Source: Akkermansiaceae bacterium (GTDB taxonomy: Bacteria > Verrucomicrobiota > Verrucomicrobiia > Verrucomicrobiales > Akkermansiaceae). Taken from it: a stretch of DNA of 44,981 bases. Made by a program: the position numbers and the translations under genes. A model generated the notes under the pieces. That model made no database searches and was not told where the DNA came from. It was given only the letters and a program-made list of their open reading frames with translations. Of this stretch, positions 8,238-16,842 are shown in pieces (the first letter of the stretch is position 1; each line of letters starts with the position of its first letter). The stretch is from positions 1 through 44,981 of the forward strand of contig SUVJ01000009.1 in the NCBI GenBank assembly GCA_015062045.1, read 5' to 3'.

Positions 8238-8717
8238 TTATTTGCTGCCGCACGGTACCACCGTAACGGGTATTTTAGCGGCACGCACCAGTTTTTCTGC
8301 CGTGTTGCCCAGCAATATGGAGGTGAGCAGGGAGTGGTGGCGATTGCCGATAACGAGTATGTCTATATTATGGCGTTTGCAGAAGTCGTGCACGCAGCTC
8401 ACAATATCATCCGACTCCTCCGCTTTGCCGTAAATGGGGATTTCATATTGTTTGCTGATGGCCTCTGCCAAGTGCTTGGCACGTTGATCTGCCATGGTCA
8501 GGATGGTGTTATCCGGTAAATCTTCTATGGTGGGCACCGTGGCATAGCCCCTCAGCAGGTCCTCTGCTGCCATGCTGCCGGCGGCATCCATCATGCAGGG
8601 TTCTACTGCGTGAAGCAAATACATTTTGCCCCCCGTTTGCTTGACCAAGTTTGCCGTAAAGTCAAGAACCGGGCGCCCGTCCTCCGAAAAATCCGTTGCT
8701 GCAAGTACTCTTACCAT
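8238..8717 (-). CDS. universal stress protein (UspA family)
   Basis: A 159-residue single-domain Usp protein with the Rossmann-like fold: N-terminal VRVLAATDFSEDGRPVLDFTANL, central helices, and a C-terminal block GNRHHSLLTSILLGNTAEKL ending in IPVTVVP. In ATP-binding members this block reads G-2x-G-9x-G(S/T). Here the second glycine is replaced by His, while the GNT end is kept, so nucleotide binding may be altered. Usp proteins support survival under growth arrest and stress; the partner is unknown. It is the first gene of a run with the YmdB-like and TcdA genes, and a strong promoter places the transcription start at or next to its ATG. Confidence 0.85.
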   Translation of the reverse strand: MVRVLAATDFSEDGRPVLDFTANLVKQTGGKMYLLHAVEPCMMDAAGSMAAEDLLRGYATVPTIEDLPDNTILTMADQRAKHLAEAISKQYEIPIYGKAEESDDIVSCVHDFCKRHNIDILVIGNRHHSLLTSILLGNTAEKLVRAAKIPVTVVPCGSK

Positions 8718-8723
8718 AGTGTC

Positions 8724-8752
8724 ATTCTAGCATGGGAGAACATGTTTTCCAA
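8724..8752 (-). promoter_or_regulatory. uspA promoter, predicted leaderless
   Basis: On the minus strand, TTGGAA (8752-8747), a 17-base spacer and TAGAAT (8729-8724) are followed by only six bases before the ATG at 8717. Transcription should begin about seven bases after the -10, that is at the start codon itself. Confidence 0.6.
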
Positions 8753-8779
8753 GAATAAAATGCCGGTTTGTGTGGCGAA

Positions 8780-9124
8780 TCAGAAATTTCTCTCGGTATA
8801 ATAGGTATAAATTCCCTTTGCCTTACCGGTATTCGCGTCAAAACGCCATACCTCTGCCAGTTGTTTATTGGGCTGCCCTTGATAATAGGGGGTATGGTGG
8901 CGGCGGAATACATACACGGCATCGCCTGTCTTTTTATCGGTAAAATGCAGGTCTACAGGTATATCCAGTGCTTTGAGGTCGGTTTCCGTAAAGTCGGCAG
9001 GTGCTTGCTGCACGTAGTGCCAAGCGGTGAAGTTGTCTTCAAAATAATCCGACGGGGCAAAAACACGGCAGGCACATAATATACCCGTGGCGGCCAGGGT
9101 GCTGAGTATCAGGGCGCGTTTCAT
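8780..9124 (-). CDS. small putative lipoprotein
   Basis: A 114-residue protein with a lipoprotein signal: basic start, hydrophobic core LILSTLAATGI and lipobox LCAC, so it should be acylated and held in a membrane. The mature part is rich in Tyr, Phe and His and has no domain I recognise. Its ATG overlaps the rseP stop codon by 4 bases (ATGA), indicating translational coupling. It may be an accessory envelope protein of the RseP transcript, but that is only positional inference. Confidence 0.7.
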   Translation of the reverse strand: MKRALILSTLAATGILCACRVFAPSDYFEDNFTAWHYVQQAPADFTETDLKALDIPVDLHFTDKKTGDAVYVFRRHHTPYYQGQPNKQLAEVWRFDANTGKAKGIYTYYTERNF

Positions 9125-10566
9125 GGCTGGGCAGGCAGGTTGAAGATGGGTTCCGGCAGTTGCTCTGCTTCATCTTCTCCCACCATGTCGCCAATGTCTT
9201 TAAAGGTGACAAATACAAAGAAGAACAGCAGCAGGAAGATGAAGCCGGTCATAATCCAGTCCAGGAACTTACCGCTCACGGGTTTGCCACGCAACATTTC
9301 ACAAATGCCCAGCACCACGTGCCCGCCATCTACCACCGGCAAGGGTAAGATATTGAGTACAGCTAAGTTGACATTGAGTACCACGGCAAACCACAGCAGC
9401 AAACGCCAACCTACAGAGGCGGGTAACTCCATCATTTTGTACATGTAAGAGCCAATGCCCACGGGGCCGCTCAAGTGCTCCATGCCCACGCTGCTGTCGG
9501 GGGCTATTAATTTATTGAGGGTTGTACCCATCCACCGCAAGCTTTGGCTGACTTGCTGTTGCGGGTTGGGGTATTCAAACTGCACTTGTTTATTGGGGTT
9601 ACCCCAGGCAATACCCAGCATGGGGGTGGCTCCCTGCTTACCTTGCCAGTTGTCGGGCAGGGCGGGGGTAAGGCGCAGGGTGTTACTTTGAGCATCTGCA
9701 CTTTGCACGGTGAGCTCCAGCTCTTGCCCTTTTTCGGACGCTTTGAGTATGGCTACCGGGGAGTAGATGCGCTGCCCGTTGAGGTGGGTGATGGTTTGCC
9801 CCGGCTGCAAGCCTGCTAATGCAGCGGGGGAGTTGGGTACCACGCTGTGCACCATGGATTCTTCTGCCCCGTAGATACCGATTTTGCGCATGGCCGAGCG
9901 TTGCCACCATTGGGTCTCGGGTTGAATGTAAGTTGTTTGGAAATCAAGCGTCACAAAGCTGCCATCCGCTTGCGGGCGGTCTACGGTGATGTTGATTTTA
10001 TCATGTTCACTCAAGGCGATAAGCTCTGTCACACCCTCCATGTTGCCCATCCATTTGGTGACGGGCTGACCATCTATCTTGCGGATGATGTCGCCGAGTT
10101 GCAGCCCGGCCTGTGCAGCGGGGGCGCCATCCACCAAGTAGCCAATCTGAGTGTTCGGTAGCTCTGTTACAGGTTTACCCACACCCCATACAATGCAGGC
10201 AAAGGCATACGCCAGCAACAGGGAAAACAACGGCCCGGCTGCGGCGATGATAACTTTATCTTTGGCTTTAAGCGGTTTGAGGTCTGCCGGCAGCTCTGCC
10301 TTGCCCTCAATGTTCTGCATGTCTTCCAGCTGCGGCAGGGAGACAAAACCACCCGCCGGAATCCACCCCAGCCCCCATTGCACGCCCCATATTTTCTTGC
10401 TCCAAATGGGCTTGCCGAACCATATCTGAAAGCGGTCTATATACGCACCACGCCATTTGCCGGCCAAAAAATGCCCCAGCTCGTGCACAAATATCATTAT
10501 GTTAAAGAACATAATGACGATAAAGATAATCCCTATGGATTGCAGGATTGATAAAAGAGTTTCCAT
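9121..10566 (-). CDS. rseP: RIP metalloprotease RseP (site-2 protease)
   Basis: A 481-residue inner-membrane zinc protease that cuts substrates within the membrane, classically anti-sigma factors and leftover signal peptides. The first transmembrane segment carries HELGH (about residues 28-32). Two PDZ domains follow, at about 135-200 (GAPAAQAGLQLGDIIRKIDG) and 245-305 (NSPAALAGLQPGQTITHLNG). The C-terminal segment has NILPLPVVDGGH (about 405-416), supplying the third zinc ligand. It has two PDZ domains like E. coli RseP and is about 30 residues longer. No anti-sigma factor or outer-membrane assembly gene is adjacent, unlike the common dxr-rseP-bamA arrangement. A near-leaderless promoter precedes it. 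Confidence 0.92.
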   Translation of the reverse strand: METLLSILQSIGIIFIVIMFFNIMIFVHELGHFLAGKWRGAYIDRFQIWFGKPIWSKKIWGVQWGLGWIPAGGFVSLPQLEDMQNIEGKAELPADLKPLKAKDKVIIAAAGPLFSLLLAYAFACIVWGVGKPVTELPNTQIGYLVDGAPAAQAGLQLGDIIRKIDGQPVTKWMGNMEGVTELIALSEHDKINITVDRPQADGSFVTLDFQTTYIQPETQWWQRSAMRKIGIYGAEESMVHSVVPNSPAALAGLQPGQTITHLNGQRIYSPVAILKASEKGQELELTVQSADAQSNTLRLTPALPDNWQGKQGATPMLGIAWGNPNKQVQFEYPNPQQQVSQSLRWMGTTLNKLIAPDSSVGMEHLSGPVGIGSYMYKMMELPASVGWRLLLWFAVVLNVNLAVLNILPLPVVDGGHVVLGICEMLRGKPVSGKFLDWIMTGFIFLLLFFFVFVTFKDIGDMVGEDEAEQLPEPIFNLPAQP

Positions 10567-10577
10567 AATGCACGCAT

Positions 10578-10607
10578 ATTATGCCATGAACCCACCGCAG
10601 CTTGCAA
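10578..10607 (-). promoter_or_regulatory. candidate rseP promoter, very short leader
   Basis: On the minus strand, TTGCAA (10607-10602), an 18-base spacer and CATAAT (10583-10578) are followed by the ATG at 10566, 11 bases after the -10. The predicted leader is only about 5 bases. Confidence 0.45.
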
Positions 10608-10673
10608 GCCCTCAGCCTGACATAAATGCACATGCCGCGCAACTATTTTGCTACGTGGGGAGAGGCCGAGGGT

Positions 10674-11864
10674 TTACTTCATTTTACGCGCCAAAAGCCC
10701 GGCACCTACCACGGCCAAACCACCGGTAAGGAACACGGCTTGGGGCCCACCCGTGTAAGACCATATCAACCCGCCGATAACGCCGTAGGTGATAGAGGCT
10801 GCATGGTTAATGGCAATACCCGTGTAAATGCAAGGGGTGATGTCTGCACGGCGCTCCCCGCAAATGCGGGCTATATAGGTAGTGCGTGCCATGCCGAGGT
10901 CAAAGAGTATTTTATCTAACACGAAACAGCAGGCTATAACAACCACAGCCCATTGTGCCGATAACAGGGTGGGGGCAAAAGCGTATGCCAAGCAGAGTAC
11001 GGATAATGCCATGCTGTCAAAAATGGTAACACGTTTTTCACCGTATTTTTTTATGCATTTGCCGATGGTGGGCTGGGTAAATAGCCCGATGATGCCGGCT
11101 ATGAGCATAATTTTGCCCACCTGTTCGGGCGGTTGCCCCATAGTGTTGACCAGCAACCAATAGCCGAAGGTGATATAAAGCTGTTTACGGATGCCGTGCA
11201 GGGTTTCTATACCATAATAAACGGCATATTCTCGGCGCAATATGAAGTTCTCCCGGAAACTTTTGCGGCGCGGAAAATCCGGGGCTTTGATGCAAAAGAG
11301 CATGATGGCGGCAATCACGAAAAACACAATCACCAGCACATAGTCCACAGCAAAGTTGTCGTTAAATTGCCACTTGAGCCACACATAACCCGCCCCCAGC
11401 AAGGTGGCGGCTGTGCCTAAAGCGCGCATTTGGCCTAAACGCAGGCTGCGGTTTTCGGGGCGGGCGGTGTGCATCACAATGGAATCCACCGTGCCCATCA
11501 AAATATGTAAGCCTAAACTGGCTGTTACCACGCAGAGACTCAGTTGCCAGATGCCGGCATGCGGCCCCAGGTTCATCATGAAAAAACTACCCACGGCAGC
11601 CAGCAAAACAGATACCGCTGCCAAGCGTACCTCATTCAGGAAAAACAGAGACCCCATCACCAGCAGGCTTAATACACCGGGTAATTCTCGCGGCAACTCC
11701 AAAAAACCGCGCTCTTGAGCGTTGAGCCCTTGTGCGTCGCTCAAGTAGTTGGTAAACAACAGGTCATATACTCCTGCGCCCAGTTGTGCCATAAATAATG
11801 CCGCCAACACTGCCACCATCACCTTGCGTATGCGCGGTGAGTTTTCATCTGTTCGGCTATTCAT
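10674..11864 (-). CDS. MFS transporter
   Basis: A 396-residue polytopic membrane protein with about 12 predicted transmembrane segments in two halves, separated by a basic cytoplasmic loop near residues 200-220 (PDFPRRKSFRENF). This is the architecture of the major facilitator superfamily; the substrate cannot be read. The ORF track starts at a TTG (11891) overlapping the MerR gene stop, and an ATG nine codons later (11864) is used here; both are possible and neither has a clear ribosome-binding site. It lies directly downstream of the MerR-type regulator, which makes it the probable regulated target, for example in drug or metabolite efflux. Confidence 0.75.
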   Translation of the reverse strand: MNSRTDENSPRIRKVMVAVLAALFMAQLGAGVYDLLFTNYLSDAQGLNAQERGFLELPRELPGVLSLLVMGSLFFLNEVRLAAVSVLLAAVGSFFMMNLGPHAGIWQLSLCVVTASLGLHILMGTVDSIVMHTARPENRSLRLGQMRALGTAATLLGAGYVWLKWQFNDNFAVDYVLVIVFFVIAAIMLFCIKAPDFPRRKSFRENFILRREYAVYYGIETLHGIRKQLYITFGYWLLVNTMGQPPEQVGKIMLIAGIIGLFTQPTIGKCIKKYGEKRVTIFDSMALSVLCLAYAFAPTLLSAQWAVVVIACCFVLDKILFDLGMARTTYIARICGERRADITPCIYTGIAINHAASITYGVIGGLIWSYTGGPQAVFLTGGLAVVGAGLLARKMK

Positions 11865-11887
11865 ATCGGGGGGTGTTTGCTTTGCGC

Positions 11888-12397
11888 TCAAAGTTCCGAA
11901 TCATCCCAAATGGCCGGCATATCCGGCTCCAGCTTGCCTTCATCCGTCATCATGGTGGGAATAGTGGCAATGCCTTCTCTTGTAAGCAGCGGGAATGCTT
12001 TGTCCGGGTCCTCTCCGTTTGCCATGGCTGTCAAAGCGGCGTTGGCTCCGTCTATAAAGAAATCTACCAATTTAATGCTCTTGGCTATGTTTGCCTGTAA
12101 GTCTAACAGATTCTCACGTGCAGAGGCTAACATCTCCAAACGACGGGGCAGGGATTCGCTCCCCTTGACCGTTAAGTCAAAAAACTCTTTTATCTGAGAG
12201 AGTGTGAGCCTGGCCTGCTTCATGCAAAGCGCTCCAATCAGGCAGCCAATGCTGTCTTCCCCGTAGATTCGTCGCCCGGATTCCGTTCTCTCTACGTGTC
12301 TGATAATCCCCTCTTTCTCGTAGAACCGAAGCGTGTGCACAGAGAGCCCCGTTTTGCGGGACAAGGCTGAAATGGAATAGCGAGCTTTATTGGACAT
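11888..12397 (-). CDS. MerR-family transcriptional regulator
   Basis: A 169-residue regulator. Residues 7-75 form the winged helix-turn-helix of MerR proteins (ISALSRKTGLSVHTLRFYEKEGI). A coiled-coil dimerisation helix covers about residues 80-120 (ESLPRRLEMLASARENLL). The C-terminal tail is acidic and lacks the Cys pattern of metal sensors, so a metal ligand is unlikely. Family members activate transcription by untwisting promoters, usually for adjacent genes; here that is the MFS transporter immediately downstream. Its own promoter has an ordinary 17-base spacer with an imperfect dyad near the -35, which suggests autoregulation. Confidence 0.88.
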   Translation of the reverse strand: MSNKARYSISALSRKTGLSVHTLRFYEKEGIIRHVERTESGRRIYGEDSIGCLIGALCMKQARLTLSQIKEFFDLTVKGSESLPRRLEMLASARENLLDLQANIAKSIKLVDFFIDGANAALTAMANGEDPDKAFPLLTREGIATIPTMMTDEGKLEPDMPAIWDDSEL

Positions 12398-12409
12398 GGC
12401 AACCGCAAG

Positions 12410-12439
12410 ATTTAAGCATATTCCCCCCTTAGAGTCAAG
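12410..12439 (-). promoter_or_regulatory. merR-type gene promoter with imperfect dyad
   Basis: On the minus strand, TTGACT, a 17-base spacer and TTAAAT are followed by 12 bases and the ATG at 12397, so the leader would be about 5-6 bases. The -35 lies within TTAGTCTTGACTCTAA, whose ends (TTAG/CTAA) form an imperfect inverted repeat that could be the MerR operator. Confidence 0.45.
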
Positions 12440-12513
12440 ACTAACTTTAACATTTTTCGGAATCTTTCAAAACTAGCCCGCTGTACATGAAAAAATGCGG
12501 CATTGTTACCCGT

Positions 12514-12963
12514 TTATCGACGGAGCAAATCTGCCGCCTTGCGTGCACAAAATGCCACGCAGCGCTCGCAGGGGCGGGCTGCGTAATAGGCTTGGGTGCG
12601 CTCGTTGGGGCGGGCTCCCTCTTGCAAGCCTTCATCCAAGTGCAACAGCTCACGGCAGGTGAGGGTGCCGAACTCTGCCTTGAAAGACTCCGCCAGCTCT
12701 CTCACCAGAGAGAAGACGACCTCTTTGTCCTCCGGCTCACCGGTGAGGTTGCCCTTGCAGTAGCCGGCCACCATGGTGAGCCCGCTGAAGGCACCACACA
12801 TGCCGCGCATGCGGCCCACCCCGGCACCAAAACCGGCAGAGAGTCGCAAGGCAAGCTCCTCGCTCAACCCTACATCCTCGGCAAATGCTGCAAAGACGGA
12901 TTGCGCGCAGTTATAGCCTTGGTGAAAATAAGCTAATGCTTTTTGTTCTGCCGTGGTACTCAT
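12514..12963 (-). CDS. C_GCAxxG_C_C family protein (putative redox protein)
   Basis: A 149-residue cytoplasmic protein with the conserved cysteine pattern of this family: GYNCAQSV near residue 18, GMCGAFSG near residue 55, then C in LTCRELL and a C-terminal CERCVAFCARKA. Family members are small proteins of unknown activity, suspected to bind a metal or cluster or to act in redox chemistry. It starts 12 bases after the helicase stop and is probably transcribed with it; no functional link is evident. Confidence 0.8.
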   Translation of the reverse strand: MSTTAEQKALAYFHQGYNCAQSVFAAFAEDVGLSEELALRLSAGFGAGVGRMRGMCGAFSGLTMVAGYCKGNLTGEPEDKEVVFSLVRELAESFKAEFGTLTCRELLHLDEGLQEGARPNERTQAYYAARPCERCVAFCARKAADLLRR

Positions 12964-12975
12964 GGTGTGGTGTTT

Positions 12976-14898
12976 TTATTTTTTACGGGGCTTTTTGCTG
13001 CCGGCAAACTTGGTGTAAAAGGCATCTGCCTCTTGTCGAGGGGCTCGGTCAAAGCGTTTGCGGAACCCGCCGTCTTTACCGGCTCCTTCATAGCGGTCAA
13101 ACTTTTCGCGGCGTGGGGCAGAGTAACGCTCTGCTCGCTCAAAGCGGCTGCCATGCTCGCGGCGGTCGGCATCCTTGCGGGCGGGGCGGTCAAATTTGTC
13201 GCTGCGGTCTCGGCGGTATGAGTCGGGCGCGTTGGTGCGGCGGTCTCTTACATTGACTCTCGGGCCGGCATCCTGCCCGGGTATGCCTTTGTCCTCTCTT
13301 ATGTTAACCTCATAGCCGCAGATATTGCAGGTAGCAAGTCGCTCGCAGAGCTGCGGGGCGAGCTCCGGCGATACCTCGATGAGTGAGTGCTTAAGGAAAA
13401 TCTTGATATCGCCCACGCTGCCTTTGGGGGCACCGCCCTCGTTGTAAAAGAGCCCGGCGATATCCTTGGGGCGTATGCCGATGAGCTTGCCACCGTTCAT
13501 GAACAAGGTAGTGCTCTCTTGCAGGGTGCTCCAATCGTTACCCTTTTCTGCCATTGGCATGTTGTCTGCGGCTTGCTGCTTGCCGGTATGGCGACCGGGG
13601 CGATCCTCGGGTATGGGGTGCAGCTCGCAACTGCCTTTGCTCACCAAGAGTTCAAACATGGCTGCCATAATTTGCTCGGCAGGCATGTCGATATCCTTGA
13701 GCTCATCGGGCAGTTCTGTGGCTTGGGCTGCTTTTTCAATAATGTCGTCCACCAAAGACTCCCTGCGGGCTTGCTCCACTTGGTGGGCGGTCATGACTTT
13801 TTCTCGCGGCATGCGTATGCCTACAAAGCGTTCTATGCGCCCCAGCAAAGAGAAATCTCTGCGGCCGATGAAGGTGACAGCTTTGCCCTTGCGCCCGGCT
13901 CTTGCCGTGCGGCCGATGCGGTGCACGTAGTCCTCCGGGTCCCGCGGTAATTCAAAGTTTACCACAATGTCTACATCATCAATATCTAAGCCTCGGGCGG
14001 CAATATCCGTTGCCACCAATACATTGAGGTTGCCCTTGCGGAAGGAGTCCATCACGCGCTCGCGCAGACTTTGCGGCATGTCTCCGTGCAGGCGGTCCAC
14101 AGAGTAGCCGCGTGCCAACAATCCGTCCACCACGTCATCCACCACGCGTTTGGTGTTGGCAAATACCAAGCCTCTCTTCATGCGGCCCATTTCGATTAAG
14201 CGGCTCAGTACCTCTATGCGAGAGGAGAACACTACCTCATACACGCACTGCTCGCAGGTGGGCACGGTGAGCACGGGACGCTCGATGCTGATTTCTTGCG
14301 GCTCTGCAGAAAGGCGGTTTATCAACGCCCGAATAGCGGGAGACATGGTGGCAGAGAAGAAAAGCGTTTGGCGGTTAACGGGTAGTTGTGCAACCACACG
14401 GTCAATATCCTCCTGAAAACCCATGTCCAGCATCTCATCCGCCTCATCCAGAATAAGGGTGGAGATATGCTCCGTCTTGAGTTCGCCTTGCTCCATCAGG
14501 TCTATCACGCGGCCGGGCGTGCCTACAACAAATTGTACGCCGCGTTGCAATGCTGCCAGCTGTGGTGCAAAGGAGGTGCCACCGTAAATCGGCACGGCAG
14601 ATACACCATCCAAGAACATGGCCAGCTTGTCTACCTCTCTGCAAATTTGCACCGCAAGCTCACGGGTGGGGGCCAAACACAGCACTTGTACTCCGCGCAC
14701 GGTGGGGTCTATGTTCTCTAACGCCGGTATGGAGAATGCCAGCGTTTTGCCGGACCCGGTGTGCGAGAGCCCCACAATATCTTTACCCTCCAGCGCGGCG
14801 GGGATGGCCTGCTGCTGAATGGGGGAGGGGGCCTCGAATCCGAGCACCTCTATCGCTTCTAAAATTTCCGGGCAAATACCGAGTTCTGCAAATGACAT
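12976..14898 (-). CDS. DEAD-box ATP-dependent RNA helicase
   Basis: A 640-residue RNA helicase that unwinds short RNA duplexes in ribosome assembly or mRNA turnover. All motifs are present: Q motif PSPIQQQA, SHTGSGKT (a Ser where AQTGSGKT is usual), PTRELA, TPGR, DEAD, SAT, LHGD, ARGLD and HRIGRTARAGR. After the core, about residues 460-540 resemble a DbpA-type RNA-binding domain (MNGGKLIGIRPKDIAGLFY), which in DbpA recognises 23S rRNA. The tail (about 550-640) is an Arg/Asp/Lys-rich low-complexity RNA-binding extension. The ATG at 14898 is preferred over the upstream TTG of the ORF track because it gives the usual family N terminus (MSFAELG). It is best called CsdA/DeaD-like. Confidence 0.92.
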   Translation of the reverse strand: MSFAELGICPEILEAIEVLGFEAPSPIQQQAIPAALEGKDIVGLSHTGSGKTLAFSIPALENIDPTVRGVQVLCLAPTRELAVQICREVDKLAMFLDGVSAVPIYGGTSFAPQLAALQRGVQFVVGTPGRVIDLMEQGELKTEHISTLILDEADEMLDMGFQEDIDRVVAQLPVNRQTLFFSATMSPAIRALINRLSAEPQEISIERPVLTVPTCEQCVYEVVFSSRIEVLSRLIEMGRMKRGLVFANTKRVVDDVVDGLLARGYSVDRLHGDMPQSLRERVMDSFRKGNLNVLVATDIAARGLDIDDVDIVVNFELPRDPEDYVHRIGRTARAGRKGKAVTFIGRRDFSLLGRIERFVGIRMPREKVMTAHQVEQARRESLVDDIIEKAAQATELPDELKDIDMPAEQIMAAMFELLVSKGSCELHPIPEDRPGRHTGKQQAADNMPMAEKGNDWSTLQESTTLFMNGGKLIGIRPKDIAGLFYNEGGAPKGSVGDIKIFLKHSLIEVSPELAPQLCERLATCNICGYEVNIREDKGIPGQDAGPRVNVRDRRTNAPDSYRRDRSDKFDRPARKDADRREHGSRFERAERYSAPRREKFDRYEGAGKDGGFRKRFDRAPRQEADAFYTKFAGSKKPRKK

Positions 14899-14968
14899 AG
14901 ACGGGCGCAAGAATGCACGATATACCCCCTTTTGTAAAGCTTTTTTTTAATTTATTTTGCTCTTTGTG

Positions 14969-15913
14969 TCAGTTTGAAACGGGCTGTATAAGTTGGGAGA
15001 AGTGTTTGTACTCTTGCATGGGCAGGTACATGCTTTCCTGCTCTGTGCAGTGTTGTTGGTTGCGGGCTGCATCGGCATGTGTTATCGACTGTGCATCAAG
15101 TTGTCCGATTGTTTTACCGGAGGCATCGTAAAAGCTGATGGTAGTTTTATGTGCCCGCAAGCCCGGTATATTGCCTGAGAATGCCAGTGGTTTGCATTGG
15201 CGCAGCAGGCGGCAAAGCTTTTGGGTTTCTGCCGGGGTTAATTTACGTATCCAAACAGCGGAAAACATGTTGCTGAGTGTGTACACCTCTGCTGTTTTGC
15301 AGTTACGCAGCAGGGCGTGTAAGTCTTTCACCGCTTGGCGGTGTTGTTGGGTTGCTGCCTCATGTTGCTGCTTGGTGGAAACGGTGTTTTCCTGGTATAC
15401 AATACGCTTCCAGCGGCGGTAGTTTTCATCGCTCAAAGCCAAGTAAGCACCCGGTGCATAGCCGTCTTTGCTGACCATGCTTTCCGGGCATAACAGAACC
15501 GTGTCGTGGTAGAGGCATTTGCCTTTTCTGTCTCGCAGCACCAGCTCAGTGCGCTCTGTTGCGGGAGTAATCGGTTGAATACTCGTGTCGTTCTTGACCG
15601 GGTGGTAGGTGGCTTTGAACAGAAGCATGCGCAGGGTTTCCTGCTCCTTGGGGTGCAAGCGGATTGTGCGTTTGTGCTGTGTGCCGCTTCGGGTGGTATG
15701 CTGTTCTAAAGAGATGCTTGCGGCATCTATGGCAGCATGCAGTATTTGTTTGCGGTATTCGTGGCTGGTTGTCTCTTTAGCCTGAATTTCCTCCCATGTG
15801 TATAAGCTGTCTTTGCCCCACTCCGGCTGTTCATTCTGTTGCAGAGCACACCCGCAAAGGCAGAGCGCGGCTATATGAGCCATGGCGAATTGTGAGAACT
15901 TGATGCATATCAT
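14969..15913 (-). CDS. putative lipoprotein with two copies of a ~95-residue module
   Basis: A 314-residue protein with a lipoprotein signal (lipobox LCGC) and no recognised family. Two segments, at about residues 83-172 and 217-310, share a layout: an L-x-P-x-E-x-x-x-L-x-x-L-L start, a strand ending in a (R/S)GK turn, and a closing (D/Q)E-Y-x-x-(W/F)-x-x-(I/L)(V/I) helix. The same layout occurs once in the neighbouring upstream protein. Its ATG overlaps that gene's stop by 4 bases, so the two are co-translated and are probably partners or paralogous products of module duplication. The location should be periplasm-facing membrane. Function unknown. Confidence 0.7.
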   Translation of the reverse strand: MICIKFSQFAMAHIAALCLCGCALQQNEQPEWGKDSLYTWEEIQAKETTSHEYRKQILHAAIDAASISLEQHTTRSGTQHKRTIRLHPKEQETLRMLLFKATYHPVKNDTSIQPITPATERTELVLRDRKGKCLYHDTVLLCPESMVSKDGYAPGAYLALSDENYRRWKRIVYQENTVSTKQQHEAATQQHRQAVKDLHALLRNCKTAEVYTLSNMFSAVWIRKLTPAETQKLCRLLRQCKPLAFSGNIPGLRAHKTTISFYDASGKTIGQLDAQSITHADAARNQQHCTEQESMYLPMQEYKHFSQLIQPVSN

Positions 15914-16413
15914 CGGATGGCTCCTTTTTCTATTTTTTCTTTGTGTTGCCTGACTCTGTCAATCAGTTTTCGCCATTGAGCGTACTCCTCGTCCGTCAAA
16001 ACAAATCGCCCCAAAGGGTAACTGCCGTCCGGGTCTGCCTCGCTTTTCTTAACAACGTCTAATTCATCCAAAGAGATGATAACGTTTTTACCCTTAAAAC
16101 ATACCCCGATGAATACAGACGGGTCAATTTCCACGTCCATATTGGTATCACACGGGCGCATGGCGGCTACCAGTCGGCGCATGGTTGCTGCCTCCGTCGG
16201 CGTTAAATGGGCAATGTATTCTGAGTCCTCCTCCCAGTCAGCAATAATCAAATACATCTCTGTACATGTGCTCGCCGCTTGTTGTAATAGCTTTAACTCC
16301 GCTGCGTTGTTTTCGATGGAGGCTCCTATTTCATCCTGCTCCTCCTCATGGGCCTTTATCCCCATTGCGCTTACCCAACATATACCGAGCATTATGGCCA
16401 ATAAATTTTTCAT
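15910..16413 (-). CDS. secreted protein of unknown function, single copy of the module
   Basis: A 167-residue protein with a Sec signal peptide (MKNLLAIMLGICWVSAMG, cleavage probably near MGIKA). Its mature part carries one copy of the module found twice in the downstream lipoprotein: HLTPTEAATMRRLVAAM, a strand ending FKGKNVII, and LTDEEYAQWRKLI. It overlaps the next gene by 4 bases. The fold is not recognised. It is the first gene of a two-gene envelope unit, separated from tRNA-Arg by a terminator hairpin. Confidence 0.7.
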   Translation of the reverse strand: MKNLLAIMLGICWVSAMGIKAHEEEQDEIGASIENNAAELKLLQQAASTCTEMYLIIADWEEDSEYIAHLTPTEAATMRRLVAAMRPCDTNMDVEIDPSVFIGVCFKGKNVIISLDELDVVKKSEADPDGSYPLGRFVLTDEEYAQWRKLIDRVRQHKEKIEKGAIR

Positions 16414-16490
16414 ACACTATTGTTAACTCACTTCATTGTAATGTCCGCGAAAAAAATTGCAAGTTTTTTTCCCTTCAAGGGTATAAACAA

Positions 16491-16517
16491 TTAAACCTGC
16501 CTATCAGGCAGGTTTAA
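16491..16517 (-). terminator. hairpin terminator of tRNA-Arg
   Basis: TTAAACCTGCC and GGCAGGTTTAA form a perfect 11-base-pair stem around TATCA, six bases beyond the 3' end of tRNA-Arg on the minus strand. Confidence 0.75.
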
Positions 16518-16522
16518 TGATA

Positions 16523-16594
16523 TAGCCCCGGCGGGAATCGAACCCACATCGAAGGTACCGGAAACCTTTGTCCTATCCATTGAACGACGGAGCC
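16523..16594 (-). tRNA. tRNA-Arg (anticodon CCG)
   Basis: Read on the minus strand, the 72 bases fold into a full cloverleaf. The acceptor GGCTCCG pairs with CGGGGCT (two G-U pairs), discriminator A. The D stem is GTTC/GGAC, and the anticodon stem AAGGT/ACCTT has loop TTCCGGT, giving CCG. The T arm has GGTTCGATTCC. CCA is not encoded. It should read CGG codons. A strong promoter (TTGACA-N17-CATCAT) precedes it. Confidence 0.93.
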
Positions 16595-16620
16595 ATGTGC
16601 CATAAACGGCAACGCAGGGT

Positions 16621-16649
16621 ATGATGTCAGATTGTGTTGCGATTGTCAA
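16621..16649 (-). promoter_or_regulatory. tRNA-Arg promoter
   Basis: On the minus strand, a perfect TTGACA -35 (16649-16644), a 17-base spacer and CATCAT (16626-16621) end 26 bases before the tRNA. Confidence 0.65.
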
Positions 16650-16800
16650 GCTACGAATGAGGCAGAGGGGGTAAAGTGGGCAAAATTCTGTGTCACCATC
16701 GAGACGATAATTTGTGAATTGACGGATTTACAAAGTATGTGGAGTGTAGCAGTTTGCCCACTCGTCGTGGGTTCGAATCCCCTACATACCAAAGTACGCA

Positions 16801-16842
16801 AAACAAAAACGGCACATCTAACGATGCACCGTTTTTTGTTTT
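16801..16842. terminator. hairpin with T-runs, copy 1
   Basis: AAACAAAAACGG and CCGTTTTTTGTTT flank an imperfect inner stem (two mismatched pairs) and a TAAC loop. The A/T-rich arms would serve as a terminator in either direction. Confidence 0.6.
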
